Shown here piece by piece: positions 61,812 through 64,000 of a DNA stretch of 64,000 nt. Source of the DNA: Klebsiella sp. BIGb0407 (GTDB taxonomy: Bacteria > Pseudomonadota > Gammaproteobacteria > Enterobacterales > Enterobacteriaceae); the NCBI RefSeq assembly GCF_024807845.1, contig NZ_JANUEQ010000013.1, positions 1 to 64,000 of the forward strand, read 5' to 3'. Below the pieces are notes generated by a model. That model did no database searches. It was not told the DNA's origin and was given only the letters and a program-made list of their open reading frames with translations. A program made the translations under genes and the position numbers. Position 1 is the first letter of the stretch. Each line of letters begins with the position of its first letter.

Positions 61812-61983
61812 ATGGCTGGCAAGCATATTGTGCTGTTTGTTGACTGTGGTGATGTCCACTTCCCGTAATAGCGACAGACCCGATGCCATTAATCATCAGG
61901 CACAGGGCTTTTTCCCGTCGACGACTCACCTGTTTGGCAAAAACGCCTGTGCAGTGATGCGACCTGTATATTGAAAATATGAT

Positions 61984-62736
61984 CTAATAATCTTTATATT
62001 CTTTTACTTTTTCAAATTTACGGACAAATATACGCCAAAAGAAAATGGCGACCTTTCTTCTCTTTTCTTTCTTTTGAAACAGATTGTTTATATAATTCAT
62101 TCTGTTATCGACTAACAAAGATCTTTCCATCTCTAATGATGATGATTCTTTATTTTTATCATTATTACTAACAATATGAGGCATTGTTGCAAAAATCTTA
62201 ACGCCGGTACAAATATGGAAAAATTTAAATCTGTCGGCTTCAAATCTTACAGGTAAAAGGAAATCTACCATTCTCTTTGCCGCTCCAAGAGTAATGATGT
62301 AACCAGTGGTCATCGAGGCTCCGGTAATAGGATAAATGTCAAAATCACCTAAGCTTGTTTTTTTATTTTCAATATAGCTGAAGTCACCCGTTAATAAGAA
62401 CATACCCTCCTTCTTATTGTGTTTTTCGAATTCAGATATAAATTCTAATAACTTATCATTTATAATAGCGTCATCTTCCAGTATTAATGCATAGGGTAGT
62501 TTGTCATTAACTATTTTTTTATATAAATTTATATGACTTAAAGAACAACCTATTTCACCATTTGTCAGGAAATTATTACCATAATCTAAAACATTTTCTC
62601 TCAGGAAATCTTCCGATAATTTACTTCCATCAACCGCATTATACATTTCAAATTTTAAATTTAACTTATTGCATTGTTCTATTATTCTGTTTTTTTTATT
62701 AACTTCACGCTCTAAGTTAATTACAAACACTTTCAT
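61984..62736 (-). CDS. Glycosyltransferase family 25 (LPS galactosyltransferase-like)
   Basis: 250 residues. MKVFVINLEREVNKKNRIIEQC opens the GT25 fold, followed by GEIGCSLSHINLYKKIV and LPYALILEDDAII with the metal-binding EDD near 90. The C-terminal third is basic, as in membrane-associated LPS enzymes. The family (Lex1/LpsA, beta-1,4-galactosyl- or glucosyltransferases) modifies LPS core or O-antigen. The gene is far more AT-rich than malG next to it and lies outside any LPS cluster, which suggests acquisition by transfer. Sugar donor unknown. Confidence 0.88.
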   Translation of the reverse strand: MKVFVINLEREVNKKNRIIEQCNKLNLKFEMYNAVDGSKLSEDFLRENVLDYGNNFLTNGEIGCSLSHINLYKKIVNDKLPYALILEDDAIINDKLLEFISEFEKHNKKEGMFLLTGDFSYIENKKTSLGDFDIYPITGASMTTGYIITLGAAKRMVDFLLPVRFEADRFKFFHICTGVKIFATMPHIVSNNDKNKESSSLEMERSLLVDNRMNYINNLFQKKEKRRKVAIFFWRIFVRKFEKVKEYKDY

Positions 62737-62910
62737 TTTTACTATCCTTGCCGTTCTTTGATATGCTCTCAGAATAATATATCAAAAAAACAATTAAATA
62801 TAAATTAATCTATTTAAAGCATAGGATGATATCTTCAATCAATAGGGTTTTCTGATACTTTACAGGTATTAACGCTTTTCTGTCACCACCAGATAAGAGC
62901 AGTCAATCGG

Positions 62911-62996
62911 CTACGGATCTATAAGGGAGCGGTCGTTAGCCATGACGCAACTTGTGTCCTGCTGAGTCCCTTATCAGCCACTGTAGCCTCAGTCAT
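62911..62996 (-). pseudogene. Third copy of the small secreted-peptide gene, 3' remnant
   Basis: The minus strand reads TQQDTSCVMANDRSLIDP and a stop at 62911. This matches the end of the gene at 63670-63855 (TQQDNRCPLANDRFLIDA). A one-base deletion separates it from the preceding frame (ATG at 62996, ...VADKG). The signal-peptide part is gone, but its promoter block remains at 63027-63100. Confidence 0.7.
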
Positions 62997-63026
62997 ACTC
63001 CAGTTTGATGAAATTTCGCTGATGGC

Positions 63027-63100
63027 GATTGAATAAAATCGGAACTATTCGTTCACCTTGTTCAAAATAATAGGCCTATATAATTCGTGGTTTTATGAAG
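63027..63100 (-). repeat. Promoter repeat, copy A
   Basis: Contains GATTGAATRAAATCGGAACTA and TTGTTCAAAATAATAGG, nearly identical to copy C (63932-64000) over more than 60 bases and to copy B over about 40. Read leftwards it lies in front of the remnant gene at 62911. Confidence 0.85.
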
Positions 63101-63130
63101 AAAATAATCTGCCCTTGAGCTAACCCCAAA

Positions 63131-63158
63131 AACAAAAAAACCTCACTTAAGAGGCTTT
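63131..63158 (-). terminator. Terminator after the DUF1471 gene
   Basis: Minus strand AAGCCTC, 6-nt loop, GAGGTTT then a T-run. It is repeated in near-identical form at 63620-63650. Confidence 0.85.
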
Positions 63159-63235
63159 TCGTTATCGCATCGGCTAAGCGAAATATGACCGTCATCTCTG
63201 ACGGCCTTTCCGGCAGTTCCTTCTGCGACCATTCT

Positions 63236-63445
63236 TTATTTATCCAGCTGGGCGGTCATATGTACCTGGTTGTTAACGATGGCGCTGGTAATTTTATAGT
63301 TGGTGCCTTGCTCGGCGGCTTTGGCAGCAATTTTCGCTTCAGCACCGTCCAGGGTGGATGCAGTGGCGCTGATACTTTGTGCGAAGGCACCCATAGACAT
63401 CAGAGAAAGAGCGGTAACTGCAACAAAAGTTTTGATGGTTTTCAT
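63236..63445 (-). CDS. Small secreted DUF1471 (YhcN/BhsA-like) protein
   Basis: 69 residues. Signal peptide 1-22 (MKTIKTFVAVTALSLMSMGAFA), then a short mature domain with DGAEAKIAAKAAEQGTNYKITSAIVNNQVHMTAQLDK, the DUF1471 core. Enteric DUF1471 proteins (YhcN, BhsA, McbA) are periplasmic or outer-membrane stress and biofilm proteins. The ATG at 63445 has AGGA 8 bases upstream. Its promoter repeat (copy B) and terminator are shared with the neighbouring units. Confidence 0.88.
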   Translation of the reverse strand: MKTIKTFVAVTALSLMSMGAFAQSISATASTLDGAEAKIAAKAAEQGTNYKITSAIVNNQVHMTAQLDK

Positions 63446-63518
63446 GGTCATATTCCTGTGTTTCATTATTCATTAGGAGGCGCTGTTGGCCTGATGTGAT
63501 AATAATATCGAGGATGAT

Positions 63519-63566
63519 GATTGAATGAAATCGGAACTATTTGCTTATCTTGTTCAAAATAATAGA
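63519..63566 (-). repeat. Promoter repeat, copy B
   Basis: GATTGAATGAAATCGGAACTA and TTGTTCAAAATAATAG are shared with copies A and C; the rest of the block has diverged. It precedes the DUF1471 gene. Confidence 0.8.
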
Positions 63567-63619
63567 TCAATGGTGTTGCGGTAATTCGAAAGATGGCGCC
63601 CTGTCTTTGGTTTACCCCA

Positions 63620-63650
63620 AAAACGAAAAAACCTCATTTAAGAGGTTTTG
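63620..63650 (-). terminator. Terminator after the second small-peptide gene
   Basis: AAAACCTC / GAGGTTTT with a 6-nt loop, then TTCGTTTTT on the minus strand; near-copy of the 63131 terminator. Confidence 0.85.
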
Positions 63651-63669
63651 TATTCTCGTGCCAGCTGAG

Positions 63670-63855
63670 TTATGCATCTATAAGGAAACGGTCGTTAGCC
63701 AGTGGGCAACGGTTATCCTGCTGAGTATCCTGGTCCGTCATTTTAGTAGTAGCTGCATTCTGGGTTGATGTGGTGGCGCTGGCACTTTGTGCGAAGGCAC
63801 CCATCGACATCAAAGAAATAGCGGTCACTGCAACAAAGGTTTTGATTGTTTTCAT
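63670..63855 (-). CDS. Small secreted peptide with DUF1471-type signal and a different mature part
   Basis: 61 residues. The first 26 residues (MKTIKTFVAVTAISLMSMGA...) are almost the same as in the gene at 63236, and the DNA of this part and the upstream region is also nearly the same. The mature part (about 38 residues) is unrelated: polar, Gln/Asp/Thr-rich, a single Cys, ending TQQDNRCPLANDRFLIDA. The same ending recurs in the remnant at 62911, so it is a conserved peptide, not a frameshift of DUF1471. ATG at 63855 with AGGA 8 bases upstream. Function unknown. Confidence 0.75.
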   Translation of the reverse strand: MKTIKTFVAVTAISLMSMGAFAQSASATTSTQNAATTKMTDQDTQQDNRCPLANDRFLIDA

Positions 63856-63931
63856 AGCCATGTTCCTGTGTGTCGTTTTTATGAGGAGGCACTGTTGGCG
63901 GCCTGATGTAATAGATAATATCGGACATAAT

Positions 63932-64000
63932 GGTTGAATGAAATTGGAACTATTTGTTCACCTTGTTCAAAATAATAGGCCTATATAATCCGTGGTTTTA
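63932..64000 (-). repeat. Promoter repeat, copy C (runs off the window)
   Basis: TTGAATGAAATTGGAACTA and the block GTTCACCTTGTTCAAAATAA onward match copy A base for base over long stretches. It lies in front of the gene at 63670. The array may continue beyond the window. Confidence 0.85.

Noticed and set aside
61753-61974. 73-codon frame after malG
   Set aside because: It runs through the malEFG terminator stem, has no ribosome site and no family resemblance. The part after the terminator has some protein-like composition but no start.

Overview
The window reads as chromosome of an enteric gamma-proteobacterium (order Enterobacterales). It opens inside the 3' end of an enteric-type 5S rRNA. 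It carries a malB region in the Escherichia arrangement (malM-lamB-malK divergent from malEFG), close homologues of NanT, NanX/NanY, FepB, Fes, YoaC and BglH, and MetJ-, Fur- and CRP-like sites. I cannot name the genus from sequence alone. Most of the window is a run of nutrient-acquisition loci, interrupted by a small decayed colicin/IS patch at 50-53.4 kb.

Region by region. 1-0.6 kb: end of an rRNA operon and a small unknown gene. 1-13 kb: a sialic-acid locus, with outer-membrane channel nanC, mutarotase nanM, nanE-nanK-nanQ, an RpiR-type regulator, nanT, an aldolase resembling the animal enzyme, nanX-nanY for 2,7-anhydro-Neu5Ac, and an AEC-family carrier. Three copies of a TGGAGT-N3-RYTYCA motif lie upstream of nanE, nanT and the aldolase gene and are proposed as the regulator's operators. 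13-17 kb: sucrose PTS operon (scrA-scrB-scrR) behind two near-identical palindromic operators. 18.2-21.2 kb: an orphan TRAP transporter. 21.4-25 kb: methionine ABC transporter metN-metI with two metQ genes and a MetJ box. 25.4-31 kb: an AfuABC/FbpABC-type ABC transporter whose last gene is a divergent family I pyrophosphatase, with a divergent LysR regulator. 31-38.5 kb: a secreted cupin, a chemoreceptor, and a siderophore group (fepB, fes, FhuA-like receptor). 38.6-47.2 kb: aryl-beta-glucoside locus (BglH-like porin, three-protein lactose/cellobiose PTS, GntR regulator, ROK kinase, GH1 phospho-beta-glucosidase, alpha/beta hydrolase). 47.4-49.9 kb: yoaC, a periplasmic transthyretin-like hydrolase, a LysE-type exporter and an AraC regulator. 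50-53.4 kb: an E1-like colicin pseudogene with a convergent, apparently frameshifted immunity gene, flanked by IS3-family and MFS fragments. 53.6-61.8 kb: malB. 62-64 kb: an AT-rich family 25 glycosyltransferase and a tandem array of small secreted proteins.

How the genes fit together. The nan genes form a complete route from outer-membrane entry to ManNAc-6-P and GlcNAc-6-P, without a sialidase or acetylesterase, which suggests scavenging of sugars released by other organisms. The scr, bgl and mal loci are self-contained uptake and first-step catabolism units. Fes, FepB and the receptor lack siderophore synthesis genes here, which suggests xenosiderophore use or a split locus.

The least explained features are: (1) the 62.9-64 kb array, in which nearly the same promoter and signal peptide are joined to different mature domains; (2) the transporter-pyrophosphatase operon; (3) the colicin locus, whose two lesions can be read directly (an in-frame TAA and an 8-bp tandem duplication).
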